A DNA stretch of 49,703 bases from Methanomicrobiales archaeon. GTDB lineage: Archaea > Halobacteriota > Methanomicrobia > Methanomicrobiales > Methanospirillaceae. The stretch spans positions 1-49,703 of the forward strand of contig JAAEET010000028.1 in the NCBI GenBank assembly GCA_013415565.1. Reading direction: 5' to 3'. Below are positions 24,727 to 33,350 of this stretch, piece after piece (within the stretch, counting starts at the first letter, position 1; each line of letters begins with the position of its first letter). Made by a program: the position numbers and the translations under genes. The notes under the pieces are model-generated. The model did no database searches, was not told the origin of the DNA, and saw only the letters and a list, made by a program, of their open reading frames with translations.

Positions 24727-25619
24727 CTCCCGATGGCAATCATCCGGTCGATCGCCGTCCGGGCACGGGTGGCAATCTCCGGATCGAGGGTAATTTCGTA
24801 TTGCATGGTCTCAAGCGACCTGCAGAGGGCATGCAGGGTAATCTTTTTCATATCCTCACAGATCGCTTCCTCCTTGGTGTAGAATGTCTTTCCGGGGAAG
24901 AGGGACTTTAACCGGTATCCCATCTCCCGTTCGGTCAGGACATTCCACGCCTCGGCGTCAGGGGCGGCCCTGACCATGCCCCCGGTCGAGGCGACGACAT
25001 CAGCACCGTTCTGGATTTCAGGACGGCATTCGGGATGGCAGATGATCGTCCCGCCCCTCTTCCGTGCCTCTGCAATATCATCGAGGGTGAAAGCATCATG
25101 CACGTAACAGTGTCCTTCCGGGGGAATGGGAATGATTTCCTTCTCGGGGACGAGGTTCTGGACATACGCGGCAAGGTTGCAGTCCGGGCCGAAGAGGACT
25201 TCCCGGGTCCCGAGCGAGCGGACGACCTTCACCGCATTGGCCGACGTGCAGACGATATCAGCAAGCGCCTTGCTCTCAGCGGTGCTGTTGACGTAGAGGA
25301 CAACCGAGGCGTCCGGGTGGGCTGTCCGGGCTTCGCGGATGATGTCCGGGGTGAGCTGGTGCGCCATCGGGCACGTTGCATCCTTCACCGGCAGGAGGAC
25401 CGTCTTCCCGGGATTGAGGATCTTTGCCGTCTCCGCCATGAAGTCGACCCCGCAGACGACGATTACCGAAGCACCGGTCTCTTTTGCCGATACTGCGAGC
25501 TCAAGGCTGTCACCGACAATATCAGCGATATCCTGGATCTCCGGCCGCTGGTAGTTATGGGCAAGGATAACGGCATCCCGATCCTCTTTCAGCACCCGTA
25601 TCCGGTCCCGGAGATTCAT
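24723..25619 (-). CDS. nadA: Quinolinate synthase
   Basis: 298 residues; condenses iminoaspartate with dihydroxyacetone phosphate to quinolinate using a [4Fe-4S] cluster. Seen: AHNYQRPEIQDIAD (20-33), VCGVDFMAETAKILNP (first cluster Cys region), YVNSTAESKALADIVCTSAN (second Cys), GHCYVHDAFT and HPECRPEIQNGADVVASTGG (third cluster Cys region). Typical archaeal length. Overlaps both neighbours by 4 bp, so the three NAD genes are translationally coupled. Confidence 0.97.
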   Translation of the reverse strand: MNLRDRIRVLKEDRDAVILAHNYQRPEIQDIADIVGDSLELAVSAKETGASVIVVCGVDFMAETAKILNPGKTVLLPVKDATCPMAHQLTPDIIREARTAHPDASVVLYVNSTAESKALADIVCTSANAVKVVRSLGTREVLFGPDCNLAAYVQNLVPEKEIIPIPPEGHCYVHDAFTLDDIAEARKRGGTIICHPECRPEIQNGADVVASTGGMVRAAPDAEAWNVLTEREMGYRLKSLFPGKTFYTKEEAICEDMKKITLHALCRSLETMQYEITLDPEIATRARTAIDRMIAIGR

Positions 25620-26374
25620 GTCCCCACCACGAGCGGATTACCGATATGGTCCAGCAGCGAAAGGATGGAGAGAGCAGCGAGGTAACTGGTTGCCGGATTG
25701 TCCGGGCTCGGCAGATTGCTGACCCGGATATACAGATCACCGAAGGCCCCTTCGGCAAAGATCTCGTGAACATTCCGTTCCACGGAGGGGTCCACGTACA
25801 ACTCGACATCGGCGTCCCTCCCGCAGGCAAGGCTGAGTGCGACCGAGACGTTCACGTTCCTGGGAAACTCCTTGATGCAGTCGTTGGCCTTTCCCTCAAA
25901 GACGAGGGTCCGCTCAGTCGCCGCGATACCGAGGGATGCCGGGCTCTTCGTCGTCCTGAGTAGCAGACGGGTGAGAGGGGATATCTGGGCCACCTTCAGG
26001 TTATCGAGACCACAGATCGCGCCGCTGGGGATATAGATCCGCCTCCCCCTGCTTCCGGCAGTCGCAACGATCTCGTCCTTAAACGAGGGATCAGCGAGTG
26101 CCCCGACGCTCATAACGACCAGGTCTTTTCCGTGACAAAGAATGGTGTCTGCATAGGAACGAACAGCCTTCCCCGATGCAGCTTCAACCACGAGATCGAA
26201 ATCGGCGCTGATAAAACTCTCAAAATCGTCATAGGCCGTTCCACCGGTCAGCCGGGCAAGTTCTTCGGCCTTTTCGGGAATCCTGTCGTAGAGTGCAGCG
26301 ATCTTCCAGGTTCCCCGGTAGTTTCCGATGATATGGCCGATATTTCCGCATCCAAGCAGACCGATGGTAATCAT
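25616..26374 (-). CDS. nadX: L-aspartate dehydrogenase (NAD synthesis)
   Basis: 252 residues; makes iminoaspartate from aspartate with NAD(P), replacing the oxygen-dependent NadB in anaerobes. Rossmann loop LLGCGNIGHIIG near the N terminus; VVEAASGKAV, VVMSVGALADP, IYIPSGAICGLDNLK (catalytic region) and FPRNVNVSVALSLA follow the family. The start is ambiguous between ATG 26374 and an adjacent GTG (26377); ATG is preferred. First gene of nadX-nadA-nadC. Confidence 0.94.
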   Translation of the reverse strand: MITIGLLGCGNIGHIIGNYRGTWKIAALYDRIPEKAEELARLTGGTAYDDFESFISADFDLVVEAASGKAVRSYADTILCHGKDLVVMSVGALADPSFKDEIVATAGSRGRRIYIPSGAICGLDNLKVAQISPLTRLLLRTTKSPASLGIAATERTLVFEGKANDCIKEFPRNVNVSVALSLACGRDADVELYVDPSVERNVHEIFAEGAFGDLYIRVSNLPSPDNPATSYLAALSILSLLDHIGNPLVVGT

Positions 26375-26532
26375 CACTACATGATAGACAATACCATCGG
26401 TTAAGCATTTTCATATCTGGAAAATTCCGCCGCATGGGAGGACCGGCACACGACCGTGGTGGCCCTGATCCGGAAGTTGATGAGGGAGGGGAACAACTAA
26501 GATCAGTCCACAGGAAGGGATCCGTGTTTACC

Positions 26533-27783
26533 ATGGCGGACGGCGGTCATTCCGGGCGGCTCAGTGACCAGATCCGGGTTCTCCAGGGAAAAAAGGTTGC
26601 TATCCTTACGTACGGGTGCACCTTCAACCAGGGCGACACGAGAATCCTGGAACGGATGCTGGCCGATCTCGGATGCACCCTGGTAAGCCGGCCTGATCAG
26701 GCCGATGCCGTGGTCGTCAATACCTGCACGGTTGTGGCCGGTACCGAACGCAGGATGCTCCGGGTGCTCCGGGACCTCCGTGAGCAGGACCTCTTTGTGA
26801 TGGGGTGCATGGCATACGTTCAGCGGGAAAAAATCCTCTCGGTGTGCAACCCGGTTTTCCTCCCGCCCCCTTCCGGTGCCGGGACATGCTGTGGAAGCAG
26901 TGTCCGCTCCGGAGAAACTGGCATTGTGCAGCTGGGATCCGGCTGCGCCGGATTCTGTACCTACTGTATCACCCGGCTCGCCCGGGGCCCCCTCACCAGT
27001 TACCCGGGATACCAGATTCTTGAAGAGCTCAATGCAGCGGTCCGGTCCGGAACGGCTGAAATCCGTCTGACTGCCCAGGACTGCAGCGCCTGGGGGCAGG
27101 ACACGGGGGAGTCTCTACCCGCCCTCCTCGACCGGATAGGGGAGATCCCCGGTACATTCCGGGTCAGGGTCGGTATGATGAATCCGGCAACCGTGCTCCC
27201 CATCCTCGACCCCCTTGCCGAGTCGCTGGGAAACCGGAATATTTTCCGGTTCGCTCACATCCCGGTCCAGTCGGGTTCGGATCGTATCCTCCGGCAGATG
27301 GGACGAAGGTATACGACGGATGACGTGATCGGCATTGTCGGCGCATTGAGGAGACGGAATCCGGATATATCCATCGCAACGGACATCATCGCAGGATTTC
27401 CCGGAGAAGAAGAGGACGATGTGATGGCAACCGTCGATCTCCTCGGACGGATGCTGCCAGCCAAGGTCAATATCACCCGGTACTCCCCGCGGCCCAGTAC
27501 TCCGGCCGCCATGCTCAAAGCCCCGGCTGATCGGATAAAAAAAGACCGTTCCCGTCTCATCCAGCGATATGCCGAGGAGATCTACCGCCACCTGAACCGG
27601 CCGCTGGTAGGAAGTACCCACCAGGTTCTGGTTACCGAACGGATCAGACCCGGATCGGTCCTCGCCCGGACCGACACCTATACCGGGATTGTCCTGAACC
27701 AGGATCTCCCCGTCGGATCTTCTCTGGCGGCCCGGATCACGGAGGACCGGACCTACTTTTTCATCGGCGAACCTTCCGGCTGA
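26533..27783 (+). CDS. tRNA t6A37 methylthiotransferase (MtaB/CDKAL1 type)
   Basis: 416 residues; a radical-SAM enzyme that adds a methylthio group to N6-threonylcarbamoyladenosine at position 37 of tRNAs. N-terminal UPF0004 domain with cluster cysteines in LTYGCTFNQGD, VVNTCTV and VMGCMAY; radical-SAM motif GCAGFCTYC (CxxxCxxC); C-terminal TRAM domain (ERIRPGSVLARTDTYTGIVL). Start uncertain: ATG 26533 is used, but GTG 26524 lies closer to the AGGAAGGGAT ribosome site and would add three residues. Divergent from the NAD operon. Confidence 0.93.
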   Translation: MADGGHSGRLSDQIRVLQGKKVAILTYGCTFNQGDTRILERMLADLGCTLVSRPDQADAVVVNTCTVVAGTERRMLRVLRDLREQDLFVMGCMAYVQREKILSVCNPVFLPPPSGAGTCCGSSVRSGETGIVQLGSGCAGFCTYCITRLARGPLTSYPGYQILEELNAAVRSGTAEIRLTAQDCSAWGQDTGESLPALLDRIGEIPGTFRVRVGMMNPATVLPILDPLAESLGNRNIFRFAHIPVQSGSDRILRQMGRRYTTDDVIGIVGALRRRNPDISIATDIIAGFPGEEEDDVMATVDLLGRMLPAKVNITRYSPRPSTPAAMLKAPADRIKKDRSRLIQRYAEEIYRHLNRPLVGSTHQVLVTERIRPGSVLARTDTYTGIVLNQDLPVGSSLAARITEDRTYFFIGEPSG

Positions 27784-27909
27784 TCCGGAATCCGGGATGC
27801 GAGCCGCCTGATTCCGCAGCAGCGAGTATACCCCTTCAAATCTCCGACGAAAAGATTAATGGCGCATCCCCCCAAACGAAGTCATTCATGGCGCACGGGA
27901 GCTGTTCAG

Positions 27910-28449
27910 ATGGATGAGATCGAGGCCGGATTCAAAAAACTGGCCGATCGTATCAGGGAGCGGGAACAAGAGAAGGGTGCACTCGCAGAAAAAGTTCGGG
28001 GAAAGGAAGCAGAGCTCCTTTCCCGGATGGCCCGGACTGCACGACCCCTGATCCCGGCCATCGGCATGAACATGCTGCTCCGGGGCAAACAGGATACGAA
28101 AGGGGAACTCTATGATACCGCCTTTTTTCCGAAGAAGATGATCGTGCTGGGAAAGACCGATCCCGCAGAATTCCGTCCGGATAATGCCACCAAAAAGGTC
28201 GACGACCAGTTCTGTGTCCTCTCCGAAGATGGGAAGATCTACGAACTGATGTACTCTTTCGACGGATTCCTGGTAGATTCGTACCTGCAGGAAATATCTC
28301 CCCGGGAGGCGGTATCGCGATACGGGGTGGAGATCCTCTACATGCTCTATGCTGCCCTCCACGATTATCTCAAGGGCCAGGACGAGCTGGTTGGCGCCCT
28401 GAAGGTCACGCTCGATTATATGACAGGAAAAGGGAAAAAAGAAGCATAA
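27910..28449 (+). CDS. Conserved-type protein with N-terminal coiled coil, function unknown
   Basis: 179 residues. Residues 1-45 are strongly charged and helical (MDEIEAGFKKLADRIREREQ), a likely coiled coil. The rest is a compact soluble domain with no motif I recognise; there is one cysteine in DDQFCVLSEDGKIYELMYSF, and RYGVEILYMLYAALHDYL is helical. No signal peptide or membrane segment. The start at 27910 has GGGAG upstream; an earlier ATG (27859) would add a basic 17-residue tail with no support. Downstream a convergent membrane protein gene ends 12 bp away. Confidence 0.6.
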   Translation: MDEIEAGFKKLADRIREREQEKGALAEKVRGKEAELLSRMARTARPLIPAIGMNMLLRGKQDTKGELYDTAFFPKKMIVLGKTDPAEFRPDNATKKVDDQFCVLSEDGKIYELMYSFDGFLVDSYLQEISPREAVSRYGVEILYMLYAALHDYLKGQDELVGALKVTLDYMTGKGKKEA

Positions 28450-28461
28450 TCGTCAGCATCC

Positions 28462-28926
28462 CTACTTTTTCTTTTTCCATCCGAACATGGGGAAGACCGG
28501 TTTCAGGAAGTCATCCTCGTCCCTGGCCAGCGCAGAGACGATAAAACTCTCACTGTCCCGGAGGCCGCGTTCATTCTCGAACGTCACCACCACCTTGGCC
28601 TCCTCGATCATCGCCTCGAAGGAGTACAGGTATTCCTCCTCTTCCTTGAGAGACGGGATGTCAAATTCGATGTTTATGGGTACCACGGCGACGTGAATGT
28701 TGAATGCCGGGGCATTTCCCCTGTTCCTGAGTTCGATTCCCTTTGCGTCATCGCTGAGGCGGGCCTCGATATCGGGATGCTCGCTCGATGTCTCTGCGAT
28801 CTTGATCGACATGATCAGGGCGGCGAACAGGATGAGGGCCATCAGTCCTACGTAGATATTGTACAGGAAGAGGGCGAGACTGATGATGAGAAGGGCCACG
28901 AGCAGTATTTTTTTATTCTTCTCCAT
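28462..28926 (-). CDS. Membrane protein with two N-terminal helices and a cytoplasmic or outer beta domain
   Basis: 154 residues. KNKKILLVALLIISLALFLY (about 3-22) and a second helix (about 26-43) form a hairpin in the membrane; residues 50-145 are soluble and read like a CARDB/immunoglobulin-like beta domain (IELRNRGNAPAFNIHV, VVVTFENERGLRDSESFIV), followed by a Lys-rich end WKKKK. Function unknown. Confidence 0.65.
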   Translation of the reverse strand: MEKNKKILLVALLIISLALFLYNIYVGLMALILFAALIMSIKIAETSSEHPDIEARLSDDAKGIELRNRGNAPAFNIHVAVVPINIEFDIPSLKEEEEYLYSFEAMIEEAKVVVTFENERGLRDSESFIVSALARDEDDFLKPVFPMFGWKKKK

Positions 28927-28968
28927 ACCTGAAGGTTGTCGCTCACGGGTAATTAAGAAAATGGGAAA

Positions 28969-29042
28969 TGGGCCCGATGTGATTCGAACACATGACCTCC
29001 CGGTTATCAGCCGGGCGCACCACCGGGCTATGCTACGGGCCC
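28969..29042 (-). tRNA. tRNA-Ile (GAT)
   Basis: A complete 74-base cloverleaf: acceptor GGGCCCG/CGGGCCC with A discriminator, anticodon stem-loop CCCGG-CTGATAA-CCGGG, T arm ATGTG-TTCGAAT-CACAT. No intron; CCA not encoded. TATA-like CCTATAAG on the same strand is centred near 29080, about 38 bp upstream. Confidence 0.97.
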
Positions 29043-29100
29043 ATAATCTGGCCTTACTACGTAATCCGCAATTCCTCTTATAGGTTTTGAAATATGAGCC

Positions 29101-29131
29101 GAATCACTATTTAAGGATACGAATCAGTATT
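29101..29131 (+). promoter_or_regulatory. iorA promoter with flanking direct repeat
   Basis: TATA box CTATTTAAGG at 29107-29116 predicts a start near 29137. GAATCACTATT (29101-29111) and GAATCAGTATT (29121-29131) are direct repeats, 10 of 11 bases alike, spaced exactly 20 bp. Confidence 0.5.
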
Positions 29132-29160
29132 ATTCCTGGAGACGACGTCCTGGAGGATTT

Positions 29161-30930
29161 ATGGAACGACGATATCTACTCGGGAATGAGGCCATTGCAC
29201 ACGGATGCCTTGAATCTCCGGTCAGTTTTGTCAGCGGGTATCCGGGAACCCCGTCATCGGAAGTGATCGAGGTACTCTCATCACTCCCCGACCGGAGTTA
29301 CTATGCAGAGTGGTCGGTCAACGAGAAGGTCGCCCTCGAAAACGCGCTGGCAGCAGCCTGGTGCGGCGTTCGTGCGCTCTGTACCATGAAACATGTCGGC
29401 CTGAACGTGGCTGCCGATCCTCTGATGACCAGCGCATACACCGGGGTTACCGGCGGGCTGGTCATCATGAGTGCTGACGATCCCTTTGCCCATTCATCGC
29501 AGAACGAACAGGACAGCCGGATGTACGCCAAGTTTGCACGGATACCCTGTCTCGATCCGGCCACCATCCAGGAAGCCCACGATATGATCAGGGATGCTTT
29601 TGCCCTCTCCGAGGAGCTCGGTCTGCCGGTTCTCTTTCGCCCGACGACCCGGATCTGTCATTCCAAGGGGGATGTGGAACTGGGCCCGGTCCTGCAGAAC
29701 ACGCGGAAAGGAGAGTTCCACCGCAACCCCCGGCAGTACGTGGTGATCCCGGCCCACACCCGGATCCTTCATAAGAAGCTCAACGAAAAGCAGCCGGAAG
29801 TACGGAAGCGGCTGGGCGAACTCGGATACAACCAAGCCGCCGTGAAAGGCAGCAGGGCAATCATCGCCAGCGGGATCGCGGCATCCTATGTCCGGGAAGT
29901 CATCCCGGAAGACATCTCGTTCCTGAAGGTCGGTGCGTTCCCGGTCGATGAAGATTGGCTTGCCGATTTCGTCAGGATGCACGACGAGGTGCTGGTGATT
30001 GAAGAGCTCGCTCCGGTCCTCGAGGAAACGGTCCGCGGAGTGGCGGGATGTGTTACCGTGTACGGGAAAAAAGACGGTCATGCCCCGTACGAGGGTGAGC
30101 TCTCGCCAGCCGCAGTCGCCGGGATCATGTCGTCGTGCGGATTTACCCCGTCCCGGACGTTCCCCCAGGTCTCCCCCGTCCCGGACATCCCCCCCCGGCC
30201 ACCGATACTCTGTGCCGGCTGCATGCACCGGCCGGTGTTCTATGCCATCAAGAAGGTGTTCAGGGACGGCATTTATCCGAGCGACATCGGGTGTTACACG
30301 CTCGGACTGCAGCTCGGTGCCGTGGACACTACCATCTGCATGGGAGCCTCGATCACCGTCGGGAGCGGCATGGTGCATTCCGGAGAGGAGCGCGAGATCG
30401 TTGCCACCATCGGGGATTCGACGTTCCTGCATACCGGCATCCAGGGGCTGATGAATGCGGTCTACAACGATGCGCGGATGACGGTGGTGATTCTCGACAA
30501 CCGGATAACGGCGATGACCGGTCACCAGCCCAACCCGACCACCGGCCTGACGGCGTGCGGGACCCCCGCCGCCCCGGTCTCGCTTGAGGCCGTCTGCAGG
30601 GCCTGCGGTGTGGGGTTTGTGGAGACCGTCGATCCCTATGACATGGCCAGCCTGACCACTGCCCTGAAAGATGCGAAAGAGCGCCCGGGCGTGAAGGTGA
30701 TTATCGCCAAGCAGCACTGCGTGATTACCGCCCGGCGTGCAGGGATCCGGCGGGGGAGGTACCAGGTCGACCCGGAGACCTGCACCGGATGCGGTATCTG
30801 TATCGCGTTCGGCTGCCCGGCCATCGAACGGCACGATGAGAAGGCATCGGTCAATGAACTCTGCAGCGGGTGTGCGGTCTGCGCCCAGATCTGCCCTGCA
30901 GGAGCTATCCGGAAGGAGGGAGCACGATGA
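29161..30930 (+). CDS. iorA: Indolepyruvate:ferredoxin oxidoreductase, alpha subunit
   Basis: 589 residues; with IorB it oxidises aryl pyruvates from aromatic amino acids to aryl-acetyl-CoA and reduces ferredoxin (or runs in reverse to make aromatic 2-oxoacids). The N-terminal pyrimidine domain has SGYPGTPSSEVIE; the TPP site is GCYTLG...ICMGASI and TIGDSTFLHTGIQGLMNAVY; the C terminus has two [4Fe-4S] motifs, CTGCGICIAFGCP and CSGCAVCAQICP. GGAGG 6 bases before the ATG. Typical length. Confidence 0.96.
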   Translation: MERRYLLGNEAIAHGCLESPVSFVSGYPGTPSSEVIEVLSSLPDRSYYAEWSVNEKVALENALAAAWCGVRALCTMKHVGLNVAADPLMTSAYTGVTGGLVIMSADDPFAHSSQNEQDSRMYAKFARIPCLDPATIQEAHDMIRDAFALSEELGLPVLFRPTTRICHSKGDVELGPVLQNTRKGEFHRNPRQYVVIPAHTRILHKKLNEKQPEVRKRLGELGYNQAAVKGSRAIIASGIAASYVREVIPEDISFLKVGAFPVDEDWLADFVRMHDEVLVIEELAPVLEETVRGVAGCVTVYGKKDGHAPYEGELSPAAVAGIMSSCGFTPSRTFPQVSPVPDIPPRPPILCAGCMHRPVFYAIKKVFRDGIYPSDIGCYTLGLQLGAVDTTICMGASITVGSGMVHSGEEREIVATIGDSTFLHTGIQGLMNAVYNDARMTVVILDNRITAMTGHQPNPTTGLTACGTPAAPVSLEAVCRACGVGFVETVDPYDMASLTTALKDAKERPGVKVIIAKQHCVITARRAGIRRGRYQVDPETCTGCGICIAFGCPAIERHDEKASVNELCSGCAVCAQICPAGAIRKEGAR

Positions 30931-31511
30931 CCGGCGGGTATGACATCATGATTGTCGGAATCGGAGGACAGGGGACCATCCTCGCCTCGAATATCCTGGG
31001 AGAAGCCTGCCTGATCGAGAAGCGAACGGTCAGGGGGGCCGAGACGCATGGAATGGCCCAGCGCGGCGGATCCGTCGAGAGTCACGTCAGGGTGGATGGT
31101 AAGTACGGACCGCTGATCGCACCCGGCACCGCGGATCTCCTCATCGCATTTGACATGCTCGAGGCTTTGCGGTATTCCCACTACCTCAAAGACGGTGGAA
31201 TGATGGTGGTCAACCGCCGGATGGTCATCCCGACCTCGGTCTTTGTCCAGAAGCTCCCGCTGCCATCGGAAGAGGAGATCATCTCGCAGCTGGCGGAAAA
31301 GGACCTCTGTCTCATCGATGCCGATACGGTCGCACGGGAGGCGGGAAGCCCGCTCTCGGCCAATGTGGTGATGCTCGGGGCTGCGTCGCACCGTATGCCG
31401 CTTGCCGCAGATTCCCTGCTCACGGCGATTCAGCGGCTGGTTCCGCCCAATACCGTGGTCATCAATACCCGGGCGTTCGAGCTGGGCCGCGCAGCAGGCC
31501 AGACCTGCTGA
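30927..31511 (+). CDS. iorB: Indolepyruvate:ferredoxin oxidoreductase, beta subunit
   Basis: 194 residues of the gamma-domain type of 2-oxoacid oxidoreductases: GIGGQGTILASNILGEA (about 11-27), RGAETHGMAQRGGSVESHVR (CoA-side motif), LLIAFDMLEALR. The ATG overlaps the iorA stop (ATGA), so equal amounts are expected. The DNA methyltransferase gene begins 19 bp later on the same strand. Confidence 0.95.
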   Translation: MTGGYDIMIVGIGGQGTILASNILGEACLIEKRTVRGAETHGMAQRGGSVESHVRVDGKYGPLIAPGTADLLIAFDMLEALRYSHYLKDGGMMVVNRRMVIPTSVFVQKLPLPSEEEIISQLAEKDLCLIDADTVAREAGSPLSANVVMLGAASHRMPLAADSLLTAIQRLVPPNTVVINTRAFELGRAAGQTC

Positions 31512-31530
31512 TCCCGGGCAGGGAACTCGC

Positions 31531-32259
31531 GTGAAGAGCGATCTCGGCCCGTTTGAGGCAGACAGGATCTACCAGGGAGATGCCCTGGAGCTGATGGAGG
31601 AAATACCATCAGGATCGGTTGACCTGATCGTCACCGATCCCCCGTTTGCCATCGACTTCCGGGCACAGCGCATGAACTATAACCGTACGGGACGGCACGT
31701 GCTCGATGGCTACCGCGAGGTGTCCCCTGATGACTACGCAGACTTCACCCGGACCTGGGTGGATGAGGCATACCGGGTGCTCTCCCCCTCAGGGAGCCTC
31801 TACCTGTTCTCGGGCTGGAACCGCCTGAAGGAGGTGTTGTGCAGCCTCGATGCCAGCGGTTTTGTCACCCTTAACCATATCATCTGGAAGTACCAGTTCG
31901 GAGTGTACACCCGGAAAAAGTACGTGACCAGTCACTACCATGTTCTCTACGCGGTAAAAAACCCGCGGAACTACACCTTCAACAAAGTCGAGCATTACCC
32001 CGAGGATGTCTGGGTTATCAACCGCGAATACTGGAAGGGGAAGCAGAAGACCCCGACCAAACTACCGCGGGAACTGGTGGGAAAGATCCTGCGTTTTTCG
32101 AGCAATCCCGGGGATCTGGTCCTTGATCCGTTCCTGGGGTCGGGAACGGTCGCGGTGGTCAGCAGGGAGCTGGGGCGGCATTTCCTCGGGTTCGAGATCG
32201 TTCCCGAGTACTACGAATTTGCAAAACAGCGCCTGAAAGAGACACTGCTCCGGGAATGA
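31531..32259 (+). CDS. Orphan DNA methyltransferase (beta-type N4-cytosine/N6-adenine)
   Basis: 242 residues starting at GTG 31531, with AGGGA at ribosome-site distance. Motif IV DPPF (VDLIVTDPPFAIDF, about 36-49) precedes motif I DPFLGSGTVAVVSRELG (about 196-212), the beta arrangement that methylates an exocyclic amino group. The target domain in between is short (about 100 residues). No restriction endonuclease or specificity gene is adjacent; it follows iorB directly, so it is likely an orphan, host-type methylase. An earlier in-frame ATG (31402) lies inside iorB and is rejected. Confidence 0.9.
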   Translation: MKSDLGPFEADRIYQGDALELMEEIPSGSVDLIVTDPPFAIDFRAQRMNYNRTGRHVLDGYREVSPDDYADFTRTWVDEAYRVLSPSGSLYLFSGWNRLKEVLCSLDASGFVTLNHIIWKYQFGVYTRKKYVTSHYHVLYAVKNPRNYTFNKVEHYPEDVWVINREYWKGKQKTPTKLPRELVGKILRFSSNPGDLVLDPFLGSGTVAVVSRELGRHFLGFEIVPEYYEFAKQRLKETLLRE

Positions 32260-32287
32260 ATGCAGGCGCTGCCGTGAAAGGACAAGA

Positions 32288-32372
32288 CGCTGAGGGGGAG
32301 ATTTGAACTCCCGAGGGGCTGGACGCCCCACAGGCTTTCCAGGCCTGCGCCCTACCGCTAGACTACCTCAGC
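32288..32372 (-). tRNA. tRNA-Ser (GGA)
   Basis: An 85-base class II tRNA: acceptor GCTGAGG/CCTCAGC with G discriminator, anticodon loop CTGGAAA, a long variable arm (GGGGCGTCCAGCCCC region) and T arm GGGAG-TTCAAAT-CTCCC. The TATA-like GCTTATAG near 32393 lies just upstream on the minus strand, after cbf5. Confidence 0.96.
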
Positions 32373-32414
32373 ACAGAAATGCACCCTTACTATAAGCGGG
32401 ATATTTTTTTAATG

Positions 32415-33350
32415 CTATCTCTTACTGGCGGACCGGGCCGGTTCCTTCGCCTTCTTCCACCCTCTCGGGTAGGTGCCCGGCTGCATGAAGACCGATGACG
32501 GTGCAACAACAAGTCCGTGGGTCAGGGTCATGGCCTCGCGGGATGAAACCAGGGATGTGCCCAGACCGATCAGCTCACCCTGCGCCGTCATCATCACCAC
32601 GGTCTCCCCCCGTTCGAACCGGTCTCCCCCAGAGAGTCCCGCCCGGGCCAGCACGGCTCCGTGGCAGACGGCATCAACTGCAGAATCCCTGACCATGACC
32701 CGGGGAATTCCTCCCAGTGCCTCGAGCGGTGACCGGATCATCCCGGCCAGGGCTGCAGGATCACCCTGCGCCGCTCCTGTCGCCGCATCTTTCAGCTGGT
32801 ACAGGGTCACGGCATCCCGCTCGCCGAAGCTGCCGGACATGGTCCGGCGCAACTCCTCCATGTGGGCACCGGTGCCGAGGGCAAGGCCGACGTGGTGACA
32901 GAGGGACCGGATGTACGTGCCGGCATCGCACCTGATCTTCAGGAGATAGGACCTCCCCTCGAAATCGAGCAGATCCATCTCATGCACGGTTCGTATCCTG
33001 AGATTCCGGGCCACGGCACTCTTCCGGGGCGGACGCTGATAGACCCTCCCGGAGAACTCCCCGAGAACAGACCGCATCCGGTCGGGTTGCACATCGCCGT
33101 GGGTCCTGAGCGAGCAGACATACTCCTTGTCCTGGCCAAGGAGGATGGGGGCGAGGCGGACCGCACTCCCGAGCATCACGACCAGAACTCCGGACACCCC
33201 CGGATCGAGGGTGCCGGCATGCCCCACCGGGACATCAAGGATCTCACCGGCCCAGGCCGTCACCTGGTGGCTCGACGGCCCGCGGGGTTTGTCGATCACC
33301 AGGAGGCCGGGACGAACCATTGCCAGGGGATTCTGTATATCGCCGGTCAT
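32415..33350 (-). CDS. cbf5: Cbf5, H/ACA RNP and tRNA pseudouridine-55 synthase
   Basis: 311 residues. The catalytic motif HAGTLDPGVSGVLVV (about 39-53) contains the nucleophilic Asp; KEYVCSLRTHGD, RPPRKSAVARNLR and CDAGTYIRSLCHHVGLALG are TruB/Cbf5 positions. A C-terminal PUA domain (about 225-300, with GDRFERGETVVMMTAQGELIGLG) binds the ACA end of guide RNAs. Basic tail. Its ATG overlaps the hemD stop by 4 bp. Start: M1 is taken for this coupling, although the Met at residue 11 is a possible alternative. Confidence 0.96.
   Translation of the reverse strand: MTGDIQNPLAMVRPGLLVIDKPRGPSSHQVTAWAGEILDVPVGHAGTLDPGVSGVLVVMLGSAVRLAPILLGQDKEYVCSLRTHGDVQPDRMRSVLGEFSGRVYQRPPRKSAVARNLRIRTVHEMDLLDFEGRSYLLKIRCDAGTYIRSLCHHVGLALGTGAHMEELRRTMSGSFGERDAVTLYQLKDAATGAAQGDPAALAGMIRSPLEALGGIPRVMVRDSAVDAVCHGAVLARAGLSGGDRFERGETVVMMTAQGELIGLGTSLVSSREAMTLTHGLVVAPSSVFMQPGTYPRGWKKAKEPARSASKR

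Noticed and set aside
26402-26509. Short frame ending VALIRKLMREGNN before the methylthiotransferase gene
   Set aside because: No start codon except internal GTG, no ribosome site, too short to judge; could be a remnant but not supportable.
29494-30834. Minus-strand open frame of 446 codons opposite iorA
   Set aside because: High-GC antisense shadow of iorA; composition rich in His, Arg, Gly and no recognisable domain.
31531-32259. Restriction-modification system
   Set aside because: Only the methylase is present; neighbours are iorB and tRNA-Ser, and no endonuclease or specificity gene is seen.
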